Of a stretch of DNA of 64,000 nucleotides, positions 32,010 to 44,600 are shown piece by piece. Within the stretch, counting starts at the first letter, position 1. Each line of letters opens with the position of its first letter. A program made the position numbers and the translations under genes. The notes under the pieces were generated by a model, which saw only the letters and a list, made by a program, of their open reading frames with translations, made no database searches and was not told the origin of the DNA. The stretch spans positions 1 through 64,000 of the forward strand of contig JAADJZ010000011.1 in assembly GCA_011032825.1 (NCBI GenBank). The letters are read 5' to 3'. Source of the DNA: Massariosphaeria phaeospora (lineage: Eukaryota; Ascomycota; Dothideomycetes; Pleosporales).

Positions 32010-35000
32010 AATTTATAAAACTTTTAGCTTATTACATAAACTTTTTTTTCTAGTTTATAGCAATTTACTTACTTCGTTAGCGCTTTAGCGTTTTTTCTAA
32101 AAGCGTGCTGTTTTGAGAATCTTTTAGCAATTTTCTATTAGCGTTTTAGTAAGCTGCTAAATTTTTTTGCTAAGTAGATAAAGCTTTTGTGTTTTTGAGT
32201 TTTAGCGCTAGTTTCTATGTAAGCTAGCTATAGCTAGTTTATTTTACAAGATACTTAAGCTACTATTTTTTTTAACTACTTTCTAGCGTTTTTTTGTAAT
32301 GCGTTTGACAAACTACTTTTGCTTGCTTTTTACTATAATGCTGCCTAGTTTCTAGCTAAAAGTTTTTTATTTCTTTAGCAGATTATTTGCTGCAAGTTTT
32401 AGCTTATTTATTAAAAATATTAGATTTATCTCTAGTAGAGTATTTAAAACGACATTGCTTAAGAATTTAACTTTTAGAACTATATACTTGCTGTTTTTTT
32501 AGTTAAGTTTTTTACTTAGGCGCTTATTAGAAATGTGTTTGTTATACTACAACTAAACTTTGTTTTTTACTTAAAGCAAAAACGGTTTTTTATACATTAA
32601 TTTGCTTGTTTTTTTTGCTTTTATTAAGCCTTCGCTATAGTAGCTTACGCAAAGTTAATAACTTTTTTTATCTTTTTAGCTATTTCTGCTGCGCTTCGCT
32701 TAGAGTTTAAAGTTGCTTAGTAAAGCGTATTCGCTTTTTTTTTTTGCTTGAAGCTAAATTAAGTTTATCTCGTAGCTATGTTGCAAAAAGAAAAAACTTA
32801 CTTTTATTAACACTACTTTGTGTTTCTAGATTGCAATTTGTACAATAGAGCATAGCTAGGTTTAATTTTTTTAGTTCTAGTTTACCAACAGCTTTAAAAT
32901 AGTTTTAATTATTAAATTTGCTTTTTTTGTAGCTTCGTTAGTTTCTAGGTAAAAAGCTGTTAAAAGCTATTTTGTTATTTCTAGCTTTGCGCAAAGTGGT
33001 TTTTAAAAGTTGCTTACAAATTATGCTTTTTAGTTAAAAACAATAGCGTTAAAAAGCTAGTAGTAAGCTACAACTCTTTTAATAAATACCTTTGCTATAG
33101 TTGCTGCGTTAATTTTCGCTATAAAAATTAAGATTATATTCTTGCTTAATTAGTTTGTAATAACTAGTAAGTTTGTACATCTATTGCTTTTTAGCAGGTT
33201 AGTAATAAAATCTATAAAAAGTTTTTTTTAAATTTTATCTAAAACAAAAAGCGTGTGTAAGAATTTACTTTTAAGTTTTTGCTATAGTTTTACTCGTTTA
33301 CATGCATCGTAGTTTGCAATATACTATTAAATATCTAAGCTTATTTTAAGCTAGAAAATTTTTTGTTTCAAAATATTGTACGTGTTTTTTTTACTTAAGT
33401 AGCTTGCAATAAGTAAGTTGTAAGCTCTAAAACTTAATTTTGTTTTTAACTAATACGTTTTTAGAATTTATTTGTTCTTTTTATAGAAAAAACTATTGTT
33501 TTTTACTACGTAGTTTACTAAAAAAGCTTTTAATTAGAAGCCTAAAGAAAACTTCCTACGAGTATATTTTTTAGTTTAACTTTTTTTTACAGCTTCTAAA
33601 GCTTTTTAGTACAAATTGTTTTTTTTAAACTTTTTTATTTTATAGTTTATCTAAAAACCGCTTTTTTGTATTATTCTTAGAATTGTTCTTTGTGTTGTAG
33701 AGCAAAAACGCGCAAATTACGCTTAGAGTTTTTTTTGTAATATTATTCTCGTTTAACACACTAGTAAGTTTAAAAAGCTAAAATTTGCAGCTTTTTAGCT
33801 AGGCATTGTTTTAGTTTTAAAAAAAACTTTGCTTTTTTATTAGCTGCTTTAGAGTAGTATACAAACTTTAAGTTGTATTTAAAAAAAAAATATTTGCCTA
33901 GCGAACATATTGCTTTGTTAATAACTTTGCTATAGTAAAATATAAAAAGTTTTTGTAATTAGTGTAAACTGTAATTTTTAGTACTACTTTAAGTTCTGCT
34001 TTTTATTTAGTAATACATTTGATTACTACTATTAATTTTTTGTTGTAAGTAGTGTAGTTAGACTTTGCAAGTAACATTTTAGCAAAGTAGTAAGCTACTA
34101 CTTGCTACAATTTGTTCTTTGCTTTTTAAAAAAGCGCTTTTTTAGTAGCTATTTTTAAAGCGTTCACTTTAATAGCCGTTTCTAAATTAAAGTTAAAATA
34201 AACTAATAATAGCTTTAATATAAACTTTTTTTTAAGCGTATCAAACGCTTTTTGTTGTTTAAGCTTTTAACAGAATTTAACGCTTTTTCTTGTTAACTTT
34301 ATTAGTAAAAAAATAATTGCAAAAGAAGCGCAAATAAACTACTAATAAAAGTTTGCAAAACTAACAAAATCTTGCACTTTTTTAACTAAAGCTAAAGCTT
34401 TTTATTTAAAAATTACGTAGACTTTTTTTAGATCTATGCTAATTCTTTTGCTTACTTTAATAATAAAACTAAAGTATTTAGTTGTAGTTACTTTAAACTT
34501 GCATTTCTTAATATTAAGTTGTAACCTCGTTTTTTTTAACTTGTTAACAACTTTTTAAACACGTTGCTAGTAGTTTTTTTAAAAACTTTTAAAGTAAATA
34601 AGTACATTATTTAAGTACGCAAAGGCGTTAACATTAATGTAGTTTTAAAGCGTGTAGTTAATAAAGCGTTAAAATGTACTTAGCGCGTTTGCAAAACTAA
34701 ATAAACAAACTATTTATTTGTATAAACTAAACCTCGTATAGAAAACTATTTTTTACTTGTTTTTCTTAGCTATCTAAACTTGGTAGAAAGCTTGCACAAC
34801 GTTTAGTTTAGTAAACTATTTAGCTTAGCTAATTTAGTTCAAAGTTTCGTAGATTAGTAGAAGTAGGTACTAGTTTTTCTTTGTAATTGTATTAAAAGCC
34901 TAGTAGTTAACGCAAAAACAAAGCTTTTTACTAAATTTCTTTGCAAATAGCACTAGTGCTTTAGCTTGTAAACAATTTACTTAAATAAAACCGTAGTTAA

Positions 35001-35336
35001 AATGCGCTATAAGTTGCTTTTGCAATACTAAAAGCTTATTTGTTTAACATGTTGTACAGAGGTTTTTATAAAACTTCTACTTTTTTTTTGTTTTTGCTAA
35101 CTAGTTTAATGCTATAGTTTATAACGCTTTAGTGTAGTAATAACTTGTTTGCTTCTAACTACATAAACGCTTTGTACTAGTTTTTTATCTAGTTTAGCAA
35201 CGTTAGTTAAAAGTTAACTAACACTTTTAGTTGTAAAGCTTTTTAAATATTTGCTATAAAAGCAGCAAATATTTATATACTAAAGTTTTTTTTTTTAAAC
35301 TTGTAATAAGCTAGAAGCTTTATAAATTGCCTTAGT
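32010..35336 (-). mobile_element. Ty3/gypsy fragment: RT, RNase H, integrase (minus strand)
   Basis: On the minus strand from 35336 downward the order is an RT N-terminal region (about 34950-34400: KKLCFCVNY, AFNTITKKN, AYLNNVLIYF in place of YLDD), RNase H, and integrase (about 33500-32900: CM-TSKT zinc-region remnants, then FITNLL-SNRCTNLLVITN). No gag or protease is present and no LTR was found at its 3' side, so it is truncated on both sides. It is related to the plus-strand element at 35337-38140. RIP stops are frequent. Confidence 0.7.
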
Positions 35337-35590
35337 TGTAGAATTTTAGTAAATCTCGAAGCTAACACATAGCGCTTAGGTAAGCTTTGCACTTTTTCGA
35401 GTAAACTTCGTAAGCTCGCTAGCTTAGTATATTAACAATATATTGCTTGTAGCTACAAACGCTTTAGGCTTTTAGTAGAGTACTAATAGCTACTTAGCAA
35501 AAAGTATATAAAGTTGCTTCGCTTTTGCTGTAAATAAACTTTATCAAATTTATTATATTCTTTATCTAGAACCTGCTTTCCTAGGCGATT
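35337..35590 (+). repeat. LTR-like sequence of gypsy element
   Basis: It starts TGTAGAATTTTAG at 35337 and runs to about 35590, just upstream of a gag-like region. An inverted copy lies at 23405-23652. The exact 3' limit is uncertain. Confidence 0.6.
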
Positions 35591-38140
35591 TTTTTTTTTT
35601 TCAATTTAATTAATCTCTACGTAGTAAAGATCGTGAGATTTTTAAAAAGTACAACACTTTTAGAAGTTAAAAGCAACTTCTAAGAAACTTTACAACGCAG
35701 CGAAAAAAGTTTTTAAAACTAAATTGCTACGATAAATAGTACTTAGAATAAGTACATTTAGATGCTAGTTGTAGAAGCTCGTAAGCTAAAAAGCAAAAGC
35801 TAAAGTAGCAAAGCAATTAAAAAAGCTTTACAAAAGCTAATAAACAACGACAAACTTAAGGTAGAAACTTAAGAAATTCGTTTTAATACAGTAAAAGCTA
35901 CATATACAAAAATATTCGTTGCAAAACTCGTAACAAAACTACTTAAAAAAGTAACAAACAATTAGCTACTAGCAGCGAAGCTAGTTCTTGCAAAACTTTT
36001 AAATTCTAAACGGCTAGTTAATAACAAAAGTGCAAGAGTTTAGGCACTTATCGAAATACTACAAAATTAAGTTTAGATTCTCTAGAAAGAAAAAAGAGCT
36101 GCGCTAGCAATACTACTAACTTCTTTTAGTATTTTAAAAGCTTCTACGCTAATTACAAAGCGCAACAAAATACTTAACCTAGCTTAGTTTAACGAAACAA
36201 GGTTAGACTATAAATAGTTTAAAATCTAGGTAAAGAACAAAATGCTTAATAACAAGAATTTAATTAAGAACTTATGCGGTTATATTTACAACTACTTAAT
36301 AGAGCAAGTAGCTACTACTAAACTCGCTTAGTATTAGAAATACTATAACGAAATAGCAAAGAAATTCTAAAAGTACTTTAACAAGTACTACTAAAACTAC
36401 ATGCAAGCGCAAAAAGCGCTTAACTAACTTTTTGCTTTTAGGCAGAAAAAGATGTTTTTTTAAAAGTATAATAAAGAATTTATGCACTTTGCGTACAACG
36501 CAAAAATAACAAGCAACGTAGCTACATTAAAGAACTAGTACAAAGCAAAACTTCGCGCCGATTTACAAAACAAAATAGTTAGCGTTATTGTTTCTCTAGC
36601 ATAGCAACTTTAGGACTTAATAGAACGAGTTACCTAGATTAAAAAGAACCTAAACTGCGCGAAAGCAAACAACTAGTAGCAAATAGTACTAAATTAATTA
36701 ATAAGCAATACAAAAGCTATAAACTAGAAGCTAGCAACTAAAGCTACTACCTAAGCAGTCCGCGCAGCTACTAACAACAAGAAAAAAAAGCGAGCCAAAT
36801 AAGCAAACAACGCAGAAATAACGAAATAACAAGAAAATTACTTTTGCTTTTGATATAGTTTAGCGACTTACATGTTTAATAAATATAAGCTTGCAACTTC
36901 AAAAAAGCTCGCTATAACTTAAAAAGCAACTTTTAAACTAGTTAAGACAATAGCAAAAGTTGAGAAAGTTTTCGAGTCTAAGAACTCGAAAAACTAGACA
37001 CTTCTAACTAAAAACGCGGTTAAAAGTAGTAGAAAAAGAACACAGTTTTTTTATTAGATAAGTTTTTAAAGTTTCGCTAGCGCTAGCTAAACGAGAAACT
37101 ACTTATAGTACACGCAATTATTAATTAATCTATTTTTGCTTTAGCAATGCTCGACTCTAGGTGCACTACCTATAGTTTTGTTAGCAAAAAGTTTTGTAAA
37201 AAAAACTATTTTCTACGTATTTTGATAAAAGAAAAGCTTGTAGTAAGCATTAGCGAACAAGTTGTTAAAGTTACAAAAGCTGCTTAATTTACAATAAACC
37301 TAAATAGGCACGAACAAACAGTTTAAGCGTACGTTATAACTAAGAATAACGAATACGATATTATTCTAAAGCGCTTATAAATAAACGGAAGCTAGGTAAC
37401 GCTAGTTTTGGCAAAGAAATTAATTTTCATCTATTCAACCGAAACACGCGTGCGGAGCTAGAAAAGAAAAAAGCTTAAACAAAAGCTCTAGCAAGTGTTT
37501 GCAGCTGCGTTTAGAATAATAATGCAGCAGTTTAAGAAAAAAAACTTTAGCGTTAAAATCTTCGCTGCGTTTATAGCAGACATTTAGAAAGCTTTTTAAA
37601 CTAAAGTAGTAGTTAACCTACGCCTAACGCTGCTTAACTAGATAAAAAATTAGTATACAGCGTTTATGCAGTTTAAAGCTAACAAATTATCTTTTTACTA
37701 AAGCCTAATAAACTACGGCATCGAACTAATTAAAAAGAATAGAAAGAAAGTAGAAATTCTATAGAAACTTTTGTATAACATGTCTAAAGACAAACTATTA
37801 GTTTTGCAAAAGCAGCTTACTGCGCATTTAAATCGTAGGTTTATTAAAGTAAGTTGCTTTTAGGCCGAAGCGCTAGTGTTGTTTGCAAAGAAACCTAGTA
37901 AAGAGCTACGCTTTTGCGTAAACTATTAAGCGCTTAACGCTATTACGAAAAAAAACCAATACTCGCTGCCTTTAATTTACGAAACTCTAAATTAAATTAG
38001 CTAGGCTAAATAGTTTACTAAGCTAGACGTTATCTAGGCCTTTTACAAAGTCCAAATTGCTAAAGAAAACAAGTAGAAAACGGCTTTTCGTACAAGATTT
38101 AAATTGTACGAATAGATAGTTTGCTTATTTAGCTATTTAT
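35591..38140 (+). mobile_element. Ty3/gypsy fragment: gag, protease, partial RT (plus strand)
   Basis: The plus strand downstream of the LTR-like sequence holds a gag region with a mutated CCHC knuckle (about 36845-36895: CF then YSLATYMFNK), an aspartic protease (about 37145: MLDSRCTTYSFV, later EYDIILKRL) and the beginning of RT (about 37860-38130: ELRFCVNY, ALNAITKKNQYSLPL, FTKLDVI). It stops near 38140, where sequence of another pogo-like element resumes. RNase H and integrase are absent. Head-to-head with the gypsy fragment at 32010-35336, with which it shares the RT-proximal region. Confidence 0.7.
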
Positions 38141-38304
38141 TTTCTAAATTAGCTTTGTAGCAATTGCTATTTATGCTAACTATTTATTGTATTATAAAAT
38201 ACATGCTATGCTAGTTAATAAAGCGCGTAACCTAGCTTTTACTAACTAGCTTCTAAGCTATTGCTAATGCGAAATTTCGTATTATTTTTTTTGTAAAAAG
38301 TATA

Positions 38305-39115
38305 ACGTATCTAACGAGTTAGCGAGCTACACAAGTTAGCAAAACACTTTTGCTAAGCTCTTACCAAAACTACTTTTATTCTAGTGCAAAATAGCTTACT
38401 TTAGCCTTGTATAGTATAATACAATATAAAATATTATTTAAAGTTTACTTTTACTACTTTTATTCTCGTTTCTCTAAAGCTATAACAATTGCTTTAGTTA
38501 ATATCTAGCCTATTATAAAGCTTGCTTTGTTAAATTTGTACGTATTTTTATTCTAAATGTTGTACTTAGCTTTAATATTAGCTACTAAGCTAAACTAGTT
38601 TTAAATAACTTTTAAATTCTTGCAAAGCGCTTTTTTATAATTGTACTTGCAATTAAACTTTATTGTAAACTTAAAGCAGCGCTTAACCTACATACTAAGC
38701 TAGTTTAAGCTAACTTAGCCTAGATTACGCTTTGCGCGCAAAGAATTAGTTATATTAGCTACAGCTGCGAGCCTAAAAAAAAATTCGCGCGTAATAAGCT
38801 TAAGTATATGCTCAACAACTACGTTCTCTTTAGTTTTTGTTAGATTTATTAATTTAGGCTAGCAATTTGCTTGTAAAAGTTGTTTAGCGCGTTAATAGCT
38901 TAGTATTGTTTAAGCAACGTTATAGATAGCTGTAGCGCGTTGCACAAAAAGTATCGCGTTTTGTTTAAAAGCTTAAAAAGCATTTTGTATCTAACGTTTA
39001 TTAGAAGGTTTTATTTAGTGTTGTTGTTAAAGCATCGCGTACATAAGTAGAGTTAGTAAAAGCTTGGTAAAAGTGTTTCGCTAACTCGTGTAGCTTGCTA
39101 ACTCGTTAGGTACGT
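38305..39115 (-). mobile_element. Internally deleted pogo-family element (811 bp)
   Basis: Inverted ends ACGTATCTAACGAGTTAGCG at 38305 and its partner at 39115, with TA at 38303-38304 and 39116-39117. About 155 bp of its left end and about 650 bp of its right end align with the 1864-bp neighbour, but roughly 1.05 kb of the middle is missing. It cannot encode a transposase and is a MITE-like deletion derivative. More heavily RIP-mutated than its neighbour. Confidence 0.85.
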
Positions 39116-39117
39116 TA

Positions 39118-40981
39118 ACGTACTTTACGGGTTCGTGCACTACACAGGTTCGTGCACTACTTTTGCCAAGCTCCTACCAAAACCACTTTATTCTAGCGCA
39201 AAACAACTTACTTTAGCTTTGTATAGAGCAATATAACACGAGATATTATTTAAAGTTTACTTTTACTGCTTGCTTACACGTACGCGCGTTATGCCTAGTC
39301 TAATTGCACTATTTACACTACTTTTGAGATAGTTCACCTGCTTTAGCGCGCACTTGCGTCTTTAGCTTCTTTTTATTACTACGCGCTCTAAACTCTTTTA
39401 GAGCAGTTAAACAAGCTTTATTCTCAACTGTTAAAGTTTTTTCTACCTAAACCTACTTTCTTTTATGCGATTTACGTCGCGTAGCGGCTTTATTTGCTAC
39501 TTTCAGCTTAGCTATTTTCTGTTGCGCTAACACTAGCTTGTGCGCGATAATAGCTGCTTTCTTTGAAACCTTTTTAAAGGCTTCTACTATAGACGTTAGT
39601 AAGCTATCTATATGCTTCTAAATTCTTGCTTTTACAAGCGTCAATTGCGACTTTAGTTTAAAAGTATTGCTTAGAGTTTGCAACTGCTAGGGCTCGTTGT
39701 TAATAAGTAGTAGTAGTAATAGAGTACGCAACTAGACGTTAAAAGCTGTTATAACTCGTTTTAGGTTAAATAAAACCAATCTAGCGCTTTAAAACTCTTT
39801 TTAGATATTACTCTTAGTAATTGCAGCATTATAAGCGCGTATAAAGCATAGTAAAAACTTAAGTTTTATAATGTAAGTAATCTAGTTGCGCATAAAATCT
39901 TCGGCTTAGCGCCCGTACGCTTTCTTTAAAAGAGCAAAACAACTTACATTAAAAAGCTGCAGAAAGTGCAATAAGTGCGAAAGCATACAAATAGTAATAA
40001 TCTTGTTCTCTTTGCAGTATTGCTAGAATGCGAGCGAGTTATAGCTCTTATAGCTGTCAATTGCGAGTAGTTAGTAGCTGCCAACTACTTTTTTCTTTGT
40101 ATGCTTATCAAAGTGCTTTAACTACTGCAGGCTAAGCTTATTTGTTGTCTAGCTTTTTTTAGAGACTGCAATAACCTAGTTCTAAAGCAGATCTTTTTCC
40201 TTGTACTAGGCAAAGAAGTAGTAGCAGCCTTTAAAGATAATAAAAAGTAGAATAGCTTACTCTATTGCGTTGATGCTTTGGATAACTGTTGTTTACTTTC
40301 TATTGCTTTGCTGTATTGCCTTTAGCTTTCTTCGTTTCTCTAAAGCTGTAACAACTGCTTTAGTTAATATCTAGCCTATTATAAAGCCTGTCTTGTCGAA
40401 GTTGTACGTGTCTTTATTCTAGATACCGTACTTGGCTTTTATGTTAGCTACTAGGCGAAACTAGCTCTAAATAACTTTAAAATTCTCGCAAAGTGCTCTC
40501 TTGTAATTGTACTTGCGATTAAACTTTATTGTAAACTCAAGGCAGTGCATGACCTACGTACTAGGCTAGTTTAAGCTAACCTAGCCTAGATTGCGCTTTG
40601 CGCGTAAGGAATTGGCTATATCAGCTACAGCTGCGAGCCTAGAGAGAAATCTGCGCAAAATAAAGTTAAGTATATGCTCAACAACTACGCTCTCTTTAGT
40701 CTTTGTTAAATTTCTTAATTTCAGCTAGCGATCTGCTTGTAGAGTTTGTTTTGCGCGTTGGTAGCTTAGTGTTGTATAAGTAACTTTGTAGATAGCTGCA
40801 GCGCGTTGCAAAAAGAGTATCGCGTCTTGTTTAAAAGCTTAAAAGGCAGTTTGTATCTGACGCTTATTAGAAAGCTCTATTTAGTGTTGTTGTTGAGGCA
40901 TTACGTATAGAGGTTGAGTTGGTAGGAGCTTGGCAAAAGTAGTGCACGAACCTGTGTAGTGCACGAACCCGTAAAGTACGT
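39118..40981 (-). mobile_element. Full-length pogo/Fot1-family transposon (1864 bp)
   Basis: Near-perfect terminal inverted repeats of about 65 bp begin ACGTACTTTACGGGTTCGTG at 39118 and end at 40981, with TA at 39116-39117 and 40982-40983. The minus strand encodes the transposase with its C-terminal zinc-knuckle relic near 39285-39330 (C-K-stop-C then TRHNARTCK) and the N-terminal DNA-binding half at 40400-40900. Coding is broken by many stops, but the ends remain the best preserved of the family here. A 4-bp-period motif GTTCGTGCACTAC is duplicated within each terminal repeat. Confidence 0.88.
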
Positions 40982-41290
40982 TATGTTTTTTTCATAGTTT
41001 TTTAATATACTATACAAGCTTCTGCTTTTGCTGTAAGTTAAGTTTTTGTTAATTAATTTTCTTAGCTTTATTAAAAGCCTAAACGCGCTTGTGCCTTTGG
41101 GATAACGTAGTTCTGTTGATATTATAGGTGGCAGCAATTTTTCTATACAAGAATGATTCTCTTAGATCCAAAGATTCGATTACATTAATCGCATCGTCGA
41201 TTGCTCTCATGTTAGTGGAGTTAAGACGCGTCAAAGTTAGGGGGATTTCGGTGTTTTGGTGATCGGTGGCTCGGCACGCGCACAGACACG

Positions 41291-41636
41291 TTACTGGCTC
41301 ATCGCGCGCACGGGCACTGTAGCAGCGAAGCGCGTGGAAATCAATTAATGGACGCGCTTCACCGCAACTCGAAGACTGCCACACCCCACCATCCGCACAC
41401 CCCACGGTGAAGAGAAGAGCTCACTACGTTTTTTCGTCTCCTCTTGTTCGTAGACTTCGCGTGGGTTGCGCCTTGCCTACGCTGTCGTCCTCACCGCCCT
41501 CCCTTTCACTACCTCTGCCATGCCTCGCCTGCCTCGCGCCCCGCGTACTTAAATAACGACTCGTCCGCCCTCTCGCCTTTACCTTCGCCCGCCCTCGTCC
41601 TCCGCCTCGCGCTCTGCTCCACCTCACCTCTCCGCC
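41291..41636 (+). promoter_or_regulatory. Upstream region of the SNF2-PHD gene
   Basis: Composition returns to gene-like. The start context CGCCATGGG is a good fungal initiation context. The pogo-type coding remnant ends at 41210, so only about 350-430 bp separate repeat DNA from the ORF. No specific site identified. Confidence 0.45.
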
Positions 41637-44600
41637 ATGGGCGACCGCCAACGGCCGGGCGCCGCGCTCCCTACGACGCCCCTGAAGAGCAAAGGCGGTG
41701 CGTATGCAGACCTTCTGCGACAGTTTGGCTCGCAGAGCTCGGCCACATCGGCAACGCACGCAAGGAAGAGTACCTCCTTCACTCCTGCCGAGCATGAGGC
41801 CGAGCCAGAAGTAGCTACCGAGCCGCTCCGCAGTCAACGCTCCCTCCGCCGACAAACCCAGCCAGTAACGTACAATGACGGTTCGCCCGCGCCAAGTGCA
41901 AACGATTCAACGCCGCCCTCCGAATATCGCAGCCCTGCAAAAGACGTGTTCGAAGACGATGTGCTGGGCGAGATCGACGTTGCGAGACCGGTCATGGCAC
42001 CTTCTAGGAGGAAAACGCAAGCGGCGATCACAACCTATGGAGCCTCAACACGCAGCCACAACAAGACCAACGATGTGCTGATCTTGGAGAAGCGAAAGAA
42101 GGAGAGATCCAACCCGCCTCGCAGGAGCAGTCGGAAGCATAGAGACAGTATCCTCGAATCGGACACTGTCGAGGCTGAGCCCCCGCGGTCAGCGCGCAAA
42201 CCTCCCACCACCCGCCCAAAGCCTGACACGGCTCGAACCCGATTGCGCGGCGACATTGCCCAAAAGACCAGAGCAAAGGCGAACAACTTCCTCGTGGCGA
42301 ACAAGGACTACTTCCTACCGTTGTTGCCACCTAACAATTACATCTCGAAGATTGCCAGTCGTCGCGATGCAGGACCTATTATTGAATACGAACAGCTCGC
42401 TGAGCAACCGAGTGGGGTCACGGCCACCATGAAACCGTACCAGCTATCCGGCCTCTCATACTTGGTCTATCTTCATAACAACGGCTTCTCGGGCATCCTC
42501 GGCGATGAGATGGGTTTGGGTAAGACACTTCAGACCCTCTCACTATTTCAATATTTGGAAGAGCAGGATGAAATGGCCGGCACGGCATCGGAAGAACTCC
42601 GCCCATATCTTGTCGTCTGTCCGTTGAGCGTCCTCAATTCTTGGGTGACCGAAGCGCAGAGGTGGACACCCGGCCTAAAGGTGCTCCGTTTTCACGGTGG
42701 CGTTAACGAACGAGCCCATCTGAAGAGGGTAGCCCTCGGTACTGAAGATGCCTATGGCAATGAGACTAGGCAGTCAAGAGATAGGAAAGCTTCGCGGAAG
42801 GCGGGAGTCAAAGTTGCGACTGCCAAAGCCCAACGCGCCGACTCATACAAGATCATAGTTACTACCTATGAGACCTTCCAGGCCGACTCCAGCTGGTTCA
42901 AGCACGCGTTCGTCTGGAGGTACGTTGTGCTGGACGAGGGTCACAAGATCAAGAACAACGTCACGCAAATCTCCACTGCTCTTAGGGGCATAAGCGCGGA
43001 ATACCGCCTCATTCTCACTGGGACACCGCTCCAGAACAACCTGGCGGAAATGTGGGCCTTGCTAGCTTGGCTCTATCCAGACGTCTTCGTTGACAACAGC
43101 GAGAAGCTATTTAAAGAAAGCTTCGATCTCAACCGGGGCAAGGTCAACCGTCAGACCATGGACGACGCTCGTCATCTCTTGGAACTTGTTATGCTCCGAC
43201 GCATGAAGGACAGTCCCGGCGTCAATCTGGGCCTTCCACCCAAAGAAGAAGTCCTGCTGTATGTGCCTCTTACGCCAATGCAGCGGTTCTGGTATACCAG
43301 GCTGCTGACACGAGTTGACAATGCCCTTTTGGACGACCTTTTCGTCGACGGAAAGACGAAGGAGAAAGACGCGTTGCAGAAAGACAAGCTTGAGGACCAA
43401 GTACTTGCTAAGGTCGAAGGCGTGGGTATCGAAGATGCCTGGGAGGAGACAACGGAGATAATGCGACAGGCCGTGGTGAAAGAACAGGGTGAGACAGAGA
43501 ACAAAGGAGCCTGGCAACGATTGATGAACCTCGTTATGCAGCTTCGAAAATGCTGTTCTCATCCGTATCTGTTACCAGGCGCGATCCCGGACCCGTATTA
43601 TCTCGGCGATCATGTGATTCGAGCCTCGGGCAAATTCATATTGCTTGAGAAGCTTCTCAAGCACTCAATTCTTGAGCAGGGCAAGAAGGTGCTTATATTC
43701 TCTGGATTTACTCACACATTGGATTGCTGCGAGGATCTGCTAGCTCTTATCGGCGACCATGGGCAAAGCTTCAAGTATCTGCGACTCGACGGTTCAACGG
43801 CTCGCGCTCGCCGTAACCTCGGCATCAGAATGTTTAACGATCAAAAGTCTGACTATAAGGTTATGCTACTGTCGACTCGCGCTGGTGGCCTTGGCATCAA
43901 CCTGACAAGTGCTGAAGACGTCATTTTCCTCGATGAAGACTGGAACCCTCAGATTACCTTGCAAGCCGAGGCTCGAGCTCACAGGATTGGCCAGACAAAG
44001 AAAGTGACAATCTATAAATTGTGTACGCAGGGGACAGTCGAGGAGCAGATGATGGGCCGCATCAGAAAGAAGCTATATTTGTCCGCGAAAATTACGGAGT
44101 CGATGCGAAACATTCATAGTGATATTGCCCCTGCGAGAGGGAGAGGGAGAGGTCGCCCATCAGTCGCAGATGACATGCCGCAGATGGACACTTCACAGCT
44201 GAAGACGCTGGTTCGCCGCGGCGCACAGACCCTGTCTCACCCTGAAATCGATGTTACGGAAATGCTAAGCTGGGATCTGGAGACAATGATGGAGAAGTGT
44301 CGTGACAGACCAGCCGATCCGCATGTCAATACTGAAGCTTCAAGCTCGGACATAGACGAGGAAAAATGGCTCTCTGTGATGGAGCGTGTGGAATGTGCTG
44401 TATTCGACGGAAAACGATACCAGCGCCAGCTTCAAGCTAAATCTGGTGCCGCCAACATTCTTCCGGACAGTGTGAGCCGCGAGGATCGGCGTATAGGCAA
44501 GAACACAACGGTTATGATTGACGGCTTCGCCATCAATAAAGAGTCCCTGAATTGCGCGGATTGGGAAGCCGTGCCTACATTCGCTGGTAAAGACCCTCGG

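Larger units (their letters stand above)
38140..41290 (-). mobile_element. Interrupted pogo/Fot-type transposon hosting two further elements
   Basis: The minus strand from an ATG at 41210 encodes a Psq-type N-terminus (RKIAATYNINRTTLSQRHKR) then a stop and the RIP-mutated continuation to 40984. After the two elements at 38305-40981 the same protein resumes at 38304 with IRNFALAIA, KLVSKS then VTRFIN and HSMYFIIQ, before being cut near 38140 by the gypsy fragment. This is a different pogo subfamily from the others in the window. The part above about 41080 is much less RIP-mutated than the rest. The outer 5' boundary (about 41211-41290) is estimated, as I did not find its terminal repeat. Confidence 0.7.
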
